Below, piece after piece: positions 1-5,511 of a DNA stretch of 5,951 bases; positions within the stretch are counted from its first letter, which is position 1, and each line of letters starts with the position of its first letter. The stretch is taken from NCBI GenBank assembly GCA_937901055.1, contig CALCGO010000381.1, forward strand, positions 1 through 5,951, written 5' to 3'. The stretch comes from an uncultured Rhodobacterales bacterium. Lineage in GTDB: Bacteria; Pseudomonadota; Alphaproteobacteria; Rhodobacterales; Rhodobacteraceae. Position numbers and translations under genes: made by a program. The notes under the pieces are model-generated. The model did no database searches. It was not told the origin of the DNA and saw only the letters and a list, made by a program, of their open reading frames with translations.

Positions 1-343
1 CCGGTGGGGAGCACGCCAAAATACCGGAATCCCCAAACACCATCACCTCGCGCGCCTGCTCGATCGTCTCGCCAATCAGCGCCACCCGACGGCACTCTCC
101 AACGTCCCACGGCATCGCTCCTTCGACCTTGGATCTAACCCATTCAGCCCCAGCACGGGTTTTACCCGCACCACGCCCCCCCAGAATGACCCACGTTGTC
201 CAGTCACCTTCAGGGGCAAGCTGATGCCCCTGAAGCGCCCAAATGTCGAATAACCACGGTAAACTCAGCACCGCGTTCGGGCTTAAACCATCAAGCAGCC
301 CCTCCACTTCGTCGGGATTGAGCGAGCTTAACAAGTCGCCCAA
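1..343 (-). CDS. GTA large terminase, N-terminal part (runs off window)
   Basis: This is the ATPase-nuclease that drives DNA into gene transfer agent heads, the counterpart of RcGTA g2 / phage TerL. It was translated by hand because it is partial. The reading frame gives LPWLFDIWALQGHQ, then a tryptophan-rich lead (DWTTWVILGG) into the Walker A motif GGRGAGKT at 160-181 (catalytic Lys codon 161-163), then RAGAEWVR and, further on, RRVALIGETIEQAREVM. This block is the hallmark of the GTA/HK97-type terminase. The C-terminal nuclease lies beyond base 1. The start is uncertain. No ATG exists between the upstream in-frame stop (437-439) and Walker A. TTG at 343 is given here (53-base overlap with g1). 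TTG at 424 has a good GAGG six bases upstream but would overlap g1 by 134 bases, and TTG at 367 and GTG at 307 are also open. The family call is secure, the start is not. Confidence 0.9.
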   Translation of the reverse strand, partial: MGDLLSSLNPDEVEGLLDGLSPNAVLSLPWLFDIWALQGHQLAPEGDWTTWVILGGRGAGKTRAGAEWVRSKVEGAMPWDVGECRRVALIGETIEQAREVMVFGDSGILACSPP

Positions 344-629
344 TGACTTCCCGTCGCGCAGCTTCAAGGTCGAGAGGGCACGCCCCCTCCCCGCCGCTAC
401 GCTCTTCGTAACTTCGTTTTGCAAGATCCGCCTCGACTATAATAACCGCCCGCAAAGACTTCTGAAATTCCGTGATCGAGGTATTAACCTCTTTATTCGT
501 CACGTCACTGTCCGCCTGCAGCCGTTCCACAGTTGCCTCTAAAGCAACCCTCAAAGATGCATAACTCTTCCGCGCAGACTTCAACATCTGCGCGTCCAAT
601 TCCCGATCCTCGGGAGTTTTATTTTTCAT
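291..629 (-). CDS. GTA small terminase (g1-like)
   Basis: This 112-residue, highly charged and mostly helical protein is the first gene of the GTA cluster. It is followed at once, with overlap, by the large terminase. In Rhodobacter capsulatus the equivalent gene g1 has been shown to be the GTA small terminase (TerS), which presents DNA to TerL but lacks the usual phage helix-turn-helix. The sequence shows an Arg/Glu/Lys-rich helical N-terminal half and a C-terminal stretch DLEAARREVIGRLVKLAQ that is typical of this family by my recollection. An in-frame TGA lies 15 bases upstream of the ATG, so this start is the earliest possible. There is no strong Shine-Dalgarno, only GAAAG nine bases before the ATG. 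Identity rests as much on position between mltG and the terminase as on sequence, because these proteins are poorly conserved. Confidence 0.82.
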   Translation of the reverse strand: MKNKTPEDRELDAQMLKSARKSYASLRVALEATVERLQADSDVTNKEVNTSITEFQKSLRAVIIVEADLAKRSYEERSGGEGACPLDLEAARREVIGRLVKLAQSRRSGGAA

Positions 630-644
630 ATATGTAAGCTTTCA

Positions 645-661
645 CTGCTCCGCATGAGCAG
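645..661 (-). promoter_or_regulatory. Leader hairpin CTGCTC/GAGCAG upstream of g1
   Basis: A perfect six-base inverted repeat with a five-base loop (ATGCG) ends 15 bases before the g1 ATG. It holds the only GGAG-like stretch in the leader (18 bases from the ATG, too far for normal initiation). It could affect g1 translation or be a second arm of the structure just upstream. Function is inferred only. Confidence 0.3.
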
Positions 662-697
662 AAACAGAAAAACGGCCCCGATCTTTCGACCGTGCCG
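661..697 (-). terminator. Weak terminator or leader hairpin with U-tract
   Basis: On the minus strand CGGTC-GAAA-GATCG forms a five-pair stem (one G-T wobble) closed by a GAAA loop. It is followed by GGGCCG and a T-rich run, TTTTTCTGTTT. An alternative outer pairing ACGG/CCGT exists. It lies after mltG but also downstream of the proposed GTA start site, so it could end fabF-mltG transcripts or act as an attenuator in the g1 leader. The stem is short and no folding energy was computed. Confidence 0.35.
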
Positions 698-719
698 CTT
701 ACCCACTTCTTCCAGCTTG

Positions 720-739
720 CCTAGAGGTATACCCTAGAG
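720..739 (-). repeat. Direct repeats CTCTAGG around GTATAC over the -10 (possible operator)
   Basis: Read on the minus strand, CTCTAGG (733-739), the palindrome GTATAC (727-732) and a second CTCTAGG (720-726) follow each other without a gap. The repeat period is 13 bases and the block covers the proposed -10 box and the start region of the GTA promoter. Such a layout suits a regulator binding two direct half-sites, or a dimer on the central palindrome GGTATACC. No known regulator is assigned. Confidence 0.45.
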
Positions 740-754
740 CGTTCGCAATGTCAA
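726..754 (-). promoter_or_regulatory. Likely GTA cluster promoter (-35 TTGACA, -10 TATACC)
   Basis: On the minus strand the -35 hexamer TTGACA (749-754) is a perfect sigma-70 match. It is followed after exactly 17 bases by TATACC (726-731), which matches the first four positions of TATAAT. Transcription would start near base 718 and give a leader of about 90 bases before g1. This is the only good promoter seen in the gap between mltG and g1. In R. capsulatus the GTA cluster is transcribed from a promoter in the equivalent place under the activator GafA; the use of this exact site here is inferred. Confidence 0.6.
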
Positions 755-779
755 CAATTAAATCATAGGTTGTGCGAAT

Positions 780-1769
780 TTAGTTCGAAGAACGCTCTCG
801 CTCAATCTTCCGCCACGCCGCTACATTTCGGTTATGCTGTTGTAAACTCTCGGCAAATGCGTGACCGCCTGATCCATCCAACACGAAATAATAAAACTTC
901 GAAGTCTCCGGGTTAGCCGTAGCCAATATCGCATCGCGTCCGGGGTTAGATATCGGCGTCGGCGTCAAACCCGCAATCTGATACGTATTATAAGCCGTTT
1001 CCTTGGCCAATTCCGACTCGCGCAGCCCCCGGCGGATACGTTCCCCGCCATCGGTCAGCCCATATCGCAACGTCGCATCCGCTTGCAAACGCATGTTCGC
1101 CGCCAGCCGATTGTAAAAAACCGAGGCCACAAGCCCCCACTCGCCAGCCCCGCCAGCTTCGCTTTCCACGATCGACGCCAAGATCAGCAGCTCTTCCTTA
1201 CTCGCAAGGGGCAAGTCATCAGCACGCCCTTCCCAAGCCTCATCGAGGATCGCGATCTGTGCCTCCAGCATCCGGTCCACAACCGACTGGCGTGTATCAC
1301 CGCGTTGGAAACTATAGGTATTAGGCGCCAGCATCCCCTCGGCAGGTAAGCTTTCGATCTCGCCCGTTAAGTCTTCGTTAGCATTTATCCGTGCCACAAT
1401 TTCCGTAATATACATCCCCTCGGGAATAGTTACGAAATACTGAACACTCTTGCCTTCAACCAGAATATCCAGAATGCCGTCCATCGAAACACCGGCAGGC
1501 AACACATATTCGCCAAATTTTAACTTTGTGTCCCGCTCCGTATATCGCGCTCCAACACGGAAAATCTGTTCATTGGAAATGGCGTTCGCCGCCAACAAGC
1601 TGTCCGTGACAGCCCCCAACGTCGCACCGCGCGCAACCTCGAAAACCAGATCTTCGCCCAGCGGCCCATCGTTGCGAAACTGACCCTGCGCCCAAGCAAC
1701 AAAGCCACCAAGCGCGACAACCAGCAAAATAAGGAACGTAAACGCATTCGCCGCAATACTACGGCCCAT
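780..1769 (-). CDS. mltG: Endolytic transglycosylase MltG (YceG family)
   Basis: MltG is an inner-membrane lytic transglycosylase that cuts nascent glycan strands and so sets their release length. The 329-residue product has an N-terminal membrane segment (about residues 10-26, hydrophobic FTFLILLVVALGGFVAW), a LysM-like region (about 40-90) and the YceG catalytic domain. The motif LASIVESEAG puts the expected catalytic glutamate at E202. Family motifs VASVFYNRL, MRLQADATLRYGL, YNTY and TPISNPGRDAI follow, and the end GGHAFAESLQQHN is typical. Many homologues read VEKET or VEKEA where this one reads VESEA. The ATG comes immediately after the fabF TAG (no bases between), so the two are almost certainly cotranscribed and perhaps translationally coupled. 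Gene order fabF-mltG-GTA is common in Rhodobacterales. Confidence 0.95.
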   Translation of the reverse strand: MGRSIAANAFTFLILLVVALGGFVAWAQGQFRNDGPLGEDLVFEVARGATLGAVTDSLLAANAISNEQIFRVGARYTERDTKLKFGEYVLPAGVSMDGILDILVEGKSVQYFVTIPEGMYITEIVARINANEDLTGEIESLPAEGMLAPNTYSFQRGDTRQSVVDRMLEAQIAILDEAWEGRADDLPLASKEELLILASIVESEAGGAGEWGLVASVFYNRLAANMRLQADATLRYGLTDGGERIRRGLRESELAKETAYNTYQIAGLTPTPISNPGRDAILATANPETSKFYYFVLDGSGGHAFAESLQQHNRNVAAWRKIERERSSN

Positions 1770-3029
1770 CTATTGAACTTTCCCCATAACGAGGGACGCA
1801 TTCGTGCCGCCAAACCCGAAGGAATTCGATAGCGCGACGTTGATCTCCCGTTTAACCGCCTTGTTAGGGGCCAAATCCAAATCGGTCTCCACCATCGGGT
1901 TGTCCAAATTAATAGTCGGTGGTGCAATCTGATCCCGCAGCGCCAGAATACAGAAAATCGCCTCAACAGCGCCCGCCGCACCCAGCAAATGTCCGATTGC
2001 AGACTTCGTGGAAGACATCGTCGCCCCCTTTGCCGCATCGCCCATCAGTCGCCCAACAGCGCCCAACTCAATTGTGTCCGCCATCGTCGACGTGCCATGC
2101 GCGTTGATATAATCAACTGCCGAAGGCTCCAGCCCTGCACGTTTCAGCGCAGCTTTCATAGACCGGAACCCGCCGTCTCCATCAGCCGCAGGCGCAGTAA
2201 TATGATACGCGTCGCCTGATAGACCATACCCCAGAATTTCGGCGTAAATCGTCGCGCCACGCGCTTTGGCGTGCTCGTATTCTTCAAGCACAACTACACC
2301 AGCACCCTCGCCCATTACAAAACCGTCACGGTCTCCGTCATAAGGTCTCGAGGCAGATGTCGGGTCATCCGACCGCTTCGTTGACAACGCTTTACAGGCA
2401 TTAAATCCAGCGATACCCAACTCGCAAATCGGTGCTTCGGCACCACCGGCAACCATTACATCGGCATCATCCAACATAATCAATCGCGCCGCATCGCCAA
2501 TCGCATGTGCGCCCGTAGAACAAGCGGTAACAACCGCATGGTTCGGTCCCTTGAAGCCGTACCTAATAGATACCTGCCCTGAACAAAGGTTAATCAAAGT
2601 CGAAGGAATAAAGAATGGCGAGACCCGACGCGGCCCCCGTTCTTTAAGCAAAACAGCCGTATCAGCAATCGTCGAAAGCCCACCGATACCAGACCCGATC
2701 ATAACGCCCGTGCGAAATTGCTCTTCGTCGCCCTCAGGCTTCCAGCCGGAATCTTTGATCGCCTGATCTGCCGCTGCCATCGCATACAATATAAACGCAT
2801 CAACCTTGCGCGCTTCTTTCGGGGCCATCCAGTCATCAGGATTAAACGTTCCGTCGCTACCATCCCCTAGAGGAATTTCGCACGCGTAATCAGTCGCGAG
2901 ATGCGAGGCATCGAACTTCGTTATCGTTCCCGCACCGGACTGTCCGTCCAGAATACGTTCCCAGGTTTCTTCAACACCGCATGCCAGCGGAGTGACCATA
3001 CCAAGACCTGTAACAACTACGCGCCGCAT
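1770..3029 (-). CDS. fabF: 3-oxoacyl-[acyl-carrier-protein] synthase II
   Basis: FabF condenses malonyl-ACP with acyl-ACP in the cytosol during type II fatty-acid synthesis. The 419-residue length is normal for the family. The catalytic triad is visible: Cys170 in VVTACSTG, His311 in NAHGTSTMADTIE and His347 in TKSAIGHLLGAAGA, with Lys342 nearby. The Phe gate and glycine-rich end (NSFGFGGTNASLV, about 402-414) are present. The start ATG has a clear ribosome-binding site, GAGGTG, six bases upstream (3035-3040). mltG follows with no gap. In many alphaproteobacteria acpP stands directly upstream of fabF; here an acetyltransferase occupies that place, so the carrier protein must be encoded outside this window. 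Confidence 0.97.
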   Translation of the reverse strand: MRRVVVTGLGMVTPLACGVEETWERILDGQSGAGTITKFDASHLATDYACEIPLGDGSDGTFNPDDWMAPKEARKVDAFILYAMAAADQAIKDSGWKPEGDEEQFRTGVMIGSGIGGLSTIADTAVLLKERGPRRVSPFFIPSTLINLCSGQVSIRYGFKGPNHAVVTACSTGAHAIGDAARLIMLDDADVMVAGGAEAPICELGIAGFNACKALSTKRSDDPTSASRPYDGDRDGFVMGEGAGVVVLEEYEHAKARGATIYAEILGYGLSGDAYHITAPAADGDGGFRSMKAALKRAGLEPSAVDYINAHGTSTMADTIELGAVGRLMGDAAKGATMSSTKSAIGHLLGAAGAVEAIFCILALRDQIAPPTINLDNPMVETDLDLAPNKAVKREINVALSNSFGFGGTNASLVMGKVQ

Positions 3030-3129
3030 AAAGACACCTCATCATATATATTAAATTAGAGGAGCTTTTACCGCATATCGCCTAACGGGGGCAAGCATGG
3101 ATAAAGATCGAAGGCAAATTTTGGTGTTC

Positions 3130-3615
3130 TCAATCAAGGCCGTCAAACGCTGGTGCATAAGATATAGGCCCACTGGTCTCTGGCAATCCGTTTTCTTGCA
3201 ATGCCAAAGCCATAAAATATGGTCCTGAATATTGGCACACAAAACCTTCAGCCAACGCCACATTAAACCCGAAACGCGTATAATATGCAGGCGAACCCAA
3301 CACGAATACCCCCTCCCATCCTTCCGCTTTTACCAACTCAAGTCCAGCGCTGATCAACTTTGCCGCAACACCTTGTTGTCGTCTGTCAGCGCGTACGGCA
3401 ACCGGCGCCAACGCAAGCGCCTTGAAAGGTGCCGTCATATGCGAAAACACTATGTGCCCGATAACACCGTCATCAACAGCAACCAGCGACAGTACAGCAT
3501 CGCCATCCCTGCGAAGGGCGTCGACCAGCTGACTTTCTCCGGCCGCAGGAAAAGCACTCAAATGCAGTTCACGCACCGCTGCGAAATCTGCCTCTATTTC
3601 ATTTCGAATCTCCAT
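3130..3615 (-). CDS. GNAT family N-acetyltransferase (YhbS-like)
   Basis: A 161-residue protein with the single GNAT fold that transfers acetyl from acetyl-CoA to an amine. The substrate cannot be told. Acetyl-CoA motif A is seen as LAPVAVRADRRQQGVAAKLI (about 69-88), with the pyrophosphate loop RQQGVA. Motif B appears as VLGSPAYYTRFGFN (about 105-118), typical of the YhbS-like branch (COG3153). The start MEIRNEIEADF (ATG 3613-3615) fits the family N-terminus. A GTG at 3630 would add five residues (MVCCG), but neither start has a strong Shine-Dalgarno. A TTGACA hexamer on the minus strand at 3664-3669 could be the -35 of its promoter, without a good -10. It precedes fabF by 100 bases with no clear terminator between, so read-through is possible. 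It is divergent from fliG. Confidence 0.88.
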   Translation of the reverse strand: MEIRNEIEADFAAVRELHLSAFPAAGESQLVDALRRDGDAVLSLVAVDDGVIGHIVFSHMTAPFKALALAPVAVRADRRQQGVAAKLISAGLELVKAEGWEGVFVLGSPAYYTRFGFNVALAEGFVCQYSGPYFMALALQENGLPETSGPISYAPAFDGLD

Positions 3616-3651
3616 TCCACAACATACCACTCTAGTTCTCGGACATGAACG

Positions 3652-3666
3652 TTAAGAATTAGTTGT
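3652..3666 (+). promoter_or_regulatory. CtrA-like box, TTAA-N7-TTGT
   Basis: The site matches the CtrA full-site consensus TTAA-N7-TTAA at seven of eight positions with exact spacing. It lies in the 128-base divergent region between the acetyltransferase and fliG, and overlaps the TTGACA hexamer that may serve the acetyltransferase. CtrA controls flagellar genes and GTA production in Rhodobacterales. Binding here is inferred from sequence alone. Confidence 0.4.
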
Positions 3667-3684
3667 CAAAAGAGCACGCTTCCC

Positions 3685-3699
3685 TTCAGCATTCCTTAA
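3685..3699 (-). promoter_or_regulatory. Second CtrA-like box, TTAA-N7-TGAA
   Basis: On the minus strand TTAA (3696-3699), seven bases, then TGAA (3685-3688): again seven of eight consensus positions. Together with the first box it forms a facing pair, since GTTAAG at 3651-3656 is the reverse complement of CTTAAC at 3695-3700. It is 45 bases upstream of the fliG start, a usual place for activator sites. Confidence 0.35.
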
Positions 3700-3743
3700 C
3701 TAATCTGGGCAACAAAGGGATATGTGAATAGAAAGTTACCACA

Positions 3744-4787
3744 ATGTCCGTTGCCCTCGTTGCCCATGATGCATCCCCTCAAGTAGCCCCTATCGACGCG
3801 CCGATCAGCAAACAACACAAAGCCGCGATTTTGCTAAGCGTATTAATAAAGGCCGGCGCCGCCCCAAACCTGAATGACATCGCGACGGGGTCCCTAAAGA
3901 GTATCGTCGATATCATGGCCTCCTTCGGTGAGGTTGATCGCCGAACTGTCGACCTTGTCATCCTTGAATTCCTGTCAGAGCTTCAAGATTTCGGCCTCTC
4001 CATGCGCGGCGACCTAGAAGACACTTTGACCTCCCTTCAGGGGCATGTCAGCGAAAAGGCGCTGGATAAAATTCGCAAAGCTTACGTTCGCTCGCCTTCC
4101 GTCGACGTTTGGGTAAGGGTTGCGTCGGCCGAAGCTGCGCAACTGCAAAGCTGCCTTGACGATGAACACTTACAGGTCGCAGCCACGGTGCTGTCAAAAA
4201 TCCCTTCGACCCTCGCAGCGCAAGTCCTTGGCGGCATGGAACCTGCGCGCGCACGCGAAACCATGCTGGCAATCATTAACAGCCGAAAAATATCATCTGA
4301 CGTTATCGAGCTAATCGGGCAAAGCATTAGCGAAGCACTGTTTAACGAGGATGGCCCCTCCAGCTTCACAAAAACGCCGGTGGAACGCGCTGGCGATATC
4401 ATGAACTTCGCCCAAAGCGATATCCGCGACCGCCTTATGGAAGATTTCGGACAAAACGACCCCGATACTGCCGAAAAAATCCGCAAAGTTATGTTCACCT
4501 TCGCCGACATACCGGATCGTGTGCAGCAGCGCGATGTCTCCGCAATTACGCGCACGGTTGACCCCGAAATTCTGCTGCGCGCCCTGAAAAACGCCCCGAA
4601 GGAGGCCGAATTTCTGCTGTCCGGCCTATCCACACGCATCGCGGACCAGCTCCGTGAAGAGCTGTCGGAACTTGATCCCGGTAAGAAAAAAGACGCGGAG
4701 GCCGCGATGAACGAATTGATCGTCGGTATCCGTAAACTAGAGTCGAGTGGTGAAATCACCCTGATCACAGAAGACGAACCAGACTAA
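3744..4787 (+). CDS. fliG: Flagellar motor switch protein FliG
   Basis: FliG is the rotor protein of the flagellar C-ring. It binds FliF and FliM and takes the force from the stator. At 347 residues it has normal length. The N-terminal domain covers about 22-100, the middle domain about 110-200 and the C-terminal domain about 212-335. The middle-domain EHPQ motif is EHLQ (141-144) here. In the torque domain, by my own alignment with E. coli, K282, R298, E305, E306 and K314 stand where K264, R281, D288, D289 and R297 are found, so the charge pattern is kept. The ending RKLESSGEI also fits. The N-terminus carries a short, non-conserved stretch of about 20 residues. The ATG has only a weak GAAAG eight bases upstream. 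Neighbours are not flagellar, so the gene stands apart from other motility genes in this window. CtrA-like sites precede it. Confidence 0.9.
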   Translation: MSVALVAHDASPQVAPIDAPISKQHKAAILLSVLIKAGAAPNLNDIATGSLKSIVDIMASFGEVDRRTVDLVILEFLSELQDFGLSMRGDLEDTLTSLQGHVSEKALDKIRKAYVRSPSVDVWVRVASAEAAQLQSCLDDEHLQVAATVLSKIPSTLAAQVLGGMEPARARETMLAIINSRKISSDVIELIGQSISEALFNEDGPSSFTKTPVERAGDIMNFAQSDIRDRLMEDFGQNDPDTAEKIRKVMFTFADIPDRVQQRDVSAITRTVDPEILLRALKNAPKEAEFLLSGLSTRIADQLREELSELDPGKKKDAEAAMNELIVGIRKLESSGEITLITEDEPD

Positions 4788-4806
4788 ACGCGACAGATTT
4801 TGTGAT

Positions 4807-4868
4807 TGGAGCGGGCGACGGGAATCGAACCCGTGTCATCAGCTTGGAAGGCTGAGGTCTTACCATTA
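4807..4868 (-). other. Putative attR core in tRNA-Gly 3' portion
   Basis: Tyrosine integrases commonly use the 3' part of a tRNA gene as attB. After insertion one junction keeps a whole tRNA and the other keeps only the 3' fragment. Here sequence fits the tRNA from the D-loop to the CCA and stops fitting leftwards of about position 12 of the tRNA, that is near base 4869, exactly where the AT-rich right-hand region begins. The block of about 62 bases should recur at the far end of the island, outside the window. Confidence 0.5.
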
Positions 4869-4880
4869 CACAACGCTATA
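4807..4880 (-). tRNA. tRNA-Gly(UCC) with broken acceptor stem (probable att-derived copy)
   Basis: The minus strand shows a 74-base tRNA layout ending in CCA (4807-4809) with discriminator T. The T-arm is ACGGG-TTCGATT-CCCGT (4818-4834). The anticodon arm is TCAGC-CTTCCAA-GCTGA (4839-4855), whose loop carries TCC, so it would read GGA. The 3' acceptor strand CGCCCGC needs GCGGGCG at the 5' end, but the bases there are TATAGCG, so positions 1-4 cannot pair. The D-stem has one further G-G clash (12-23). The 3' portion is thus intact while the 5' end has been replaced. It is probably not a functional tRNA in this form. It faces fliG, whose stop is 19 bases away. Confidence 0.75.
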
Positions 4881-4895
4881 TAACAAATATCTTCA

Positions 4896-4927
4896 CTTAC
4901 AGGCTTTTACAGTTAGGCCCTTGTAAG
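4896..4927. repeat. Inverted repeat CTTACA/TGTAAG near the att site
   Basis: CTTACA (4896-4901) and TGTAAG (4922-4927) pair perfectly, with GGC/GCC able to extend the stem past a two-base CT bulge. There is no T-run on either side, so it is not a standard terminator. It lies between the tRNA fragment and the first island gene, where integrase or excisionase binding sites would be expected, but nothing more links it to them. Confidence 0.3.
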
Positions 4928-4939
4928 GTTTTAGCACCC

Positions 4940-4956
4940 GTACAAAAACAGTACAA
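4940..4956. repeat. Direct repeat GTACAA, 11-base period
   Basis: GTACAA at 4940-4945 and 4951-4956 is repeated one helical turn apart, about 70 bases from the tRNA fragment. This spacing suits two monomers on one DNA face, such as arm-type integrase sites. It is short and may be chance. Confidence 0.25.
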
Positions 4957-4987
4957 CATCTTAAAGGCGCATTAGACAGGTTTTATC

Positions 4988-5344
4988 CTACGCGAATCCT
5001 CCTGTTTCTCTTAAAGACAACCACTCAGCACCGACATCCCACAGACGATAAAACAAGTTTGTCCTAATGATCTCGAAGATGTTTTCAAGGTCACCCAGAG
5101 GGGGCGAATACGTATCGATTAAGCCAAGCGACGGGTCAGACTGAAGATACATCGCCAGATCAGTATCGAACATTGTGTGGACTTCCGATGTCTGCTTTCT
5201 TGCCAAACCAATCATCAGTCTTTCAGGATCGTTTGTAGACCGAAAGGATTCGGCTTTGGTTTCTAGTTCAGACAAGAATGTTTCCTGAAGGCCAGTCGTT
5301 AAATTCTCGGGGAAATTCTTAGTCAGTTGATGTCTATCGCTCAT
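4988..5344 (-). CDS. Hypothetical protein, 118 residues
   Basis: I do not recognise this protein. It is a soluble, acidic and mostly helical product without a signal peptide, membrane segment or cysteine motif. The ATG has a strong ribosome-binding site, GAGGA at 5351-5355, six bases upstream, which together with the clean frame makes it a real gene. A TTGACG hexamer on the minus strand at 5402-5407 could be a -35, but no convincing -10 follows. It is the first gene next to the island junction and reads towards the tRNA fragment. It lies downstream of, and on the same strand as, the four-cysteine gene, with 179 bases between that hold a large hairpin and repeats. Its last codons overlap the motif CCTACGC that also appears in those repeats. 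Confidence 0.65.
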   Translation of the reverse strand: MSDRHQLTKNFPENLTTGLQETFLSELETKAESFRSTNDPERLMIGLARKQTSEVHTMFDTDLAMYLQSDPSLGLIDTYSPPLGDLENIFEIIRTNLFYRLWDVGAEWLSLRETGGFA

Positions 5345-5413
5345 AGTTCTTCCTCAGTTTGCGTTGATAGTGAGCGCATCTGATTCACATAGTTTGAATC
5401 CCGTCAACAAGTT

Positions 5414-5474
5414 TAAGCCTACGCCACCGGAGAGGAAATTGGTCTCTACGAAAGCGTAGGAACCAAGAGGCTTA
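5414..5474. repeat. Composite 61-base hairpin with alternative pairing
   Basis: The outer stem is TAAGCCT (5414-5420) with AGGCTTA (5468-5474). The inner stem is TTGGT (5439-5443) with ACCAA (5462-5466). The tip is CTACG-AAAG-CGTAG (5446-5459). All three stems are perfect. The left internal loop (5421-5438) is 18 bases long, against a single base on the right. CCTACG (5418-5423) could instead pair with CGTAGG (5455-5460), excluding the tip and outer stems. On the minus strand it would lie in the leader of the 118-residue gene, or behind the four-cysteine gene, with only TTT after the inner stem. It may be a structured RNA, a poor terminator or a DNA site. Confidence 0.5.
5419..5438 (+). repeat. 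Direct repeat copy 1: CTACGCCACCG-N3-AGGAAA
   Basis: Seventeen of twenty bases agree with copy 2, starting 93 bases further on. It fills the left arm and internal loop of the composite hairpin. The first eleven bases are identical in both copies. Confidence 0.6.
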
Positions 5475-5511
5475 TGCAGAAGCTATATTGTTGGTTTTAT
5501 CCGAGTTTTCA

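Noticed and set aside
243..542. Plus-strand open frame opposite the two terminase genes
   Set aside because: It is low in complexity and antisense to two supported genes.
1520..2038. Minus-strand open frame of 172 residues across the fabF/mltG junction
   Set aside because: It is very rich in Arg and Trp, is in another frame of two clear genes and has no domain features.
3722..3727. ATGTGA minimal start-stop unit behind AAGGGA, upstream of fliG
   Set aside because: A six-base start-stop is expected by chance and nothing else supports leader control.
4082..4768. Minus-strand open frame of 228 residues opposite fliG
   Set aside because: It is serine- and arginine-rich, low in complexity and lies wholly inside the well-supported fliG, so it is a mirror frame of a GC-rich gene.
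5392..5405. T-arm-like string GTTTGAATCCCGTC, similar to the tRNA-Gly T-arm
   Set aside because: It agrees at 12 of 14 positions, but no anticodon arm, acceptor stem or CCA stands around it and it is on the other strand; a chance match is likely.
5402..5407. TTGACG as -35 for the 118-residue gene
   Set aside because: No acceptable -10 follows at 16 to 18 bases; it is mentioned with the gene but not listed as a promoter.
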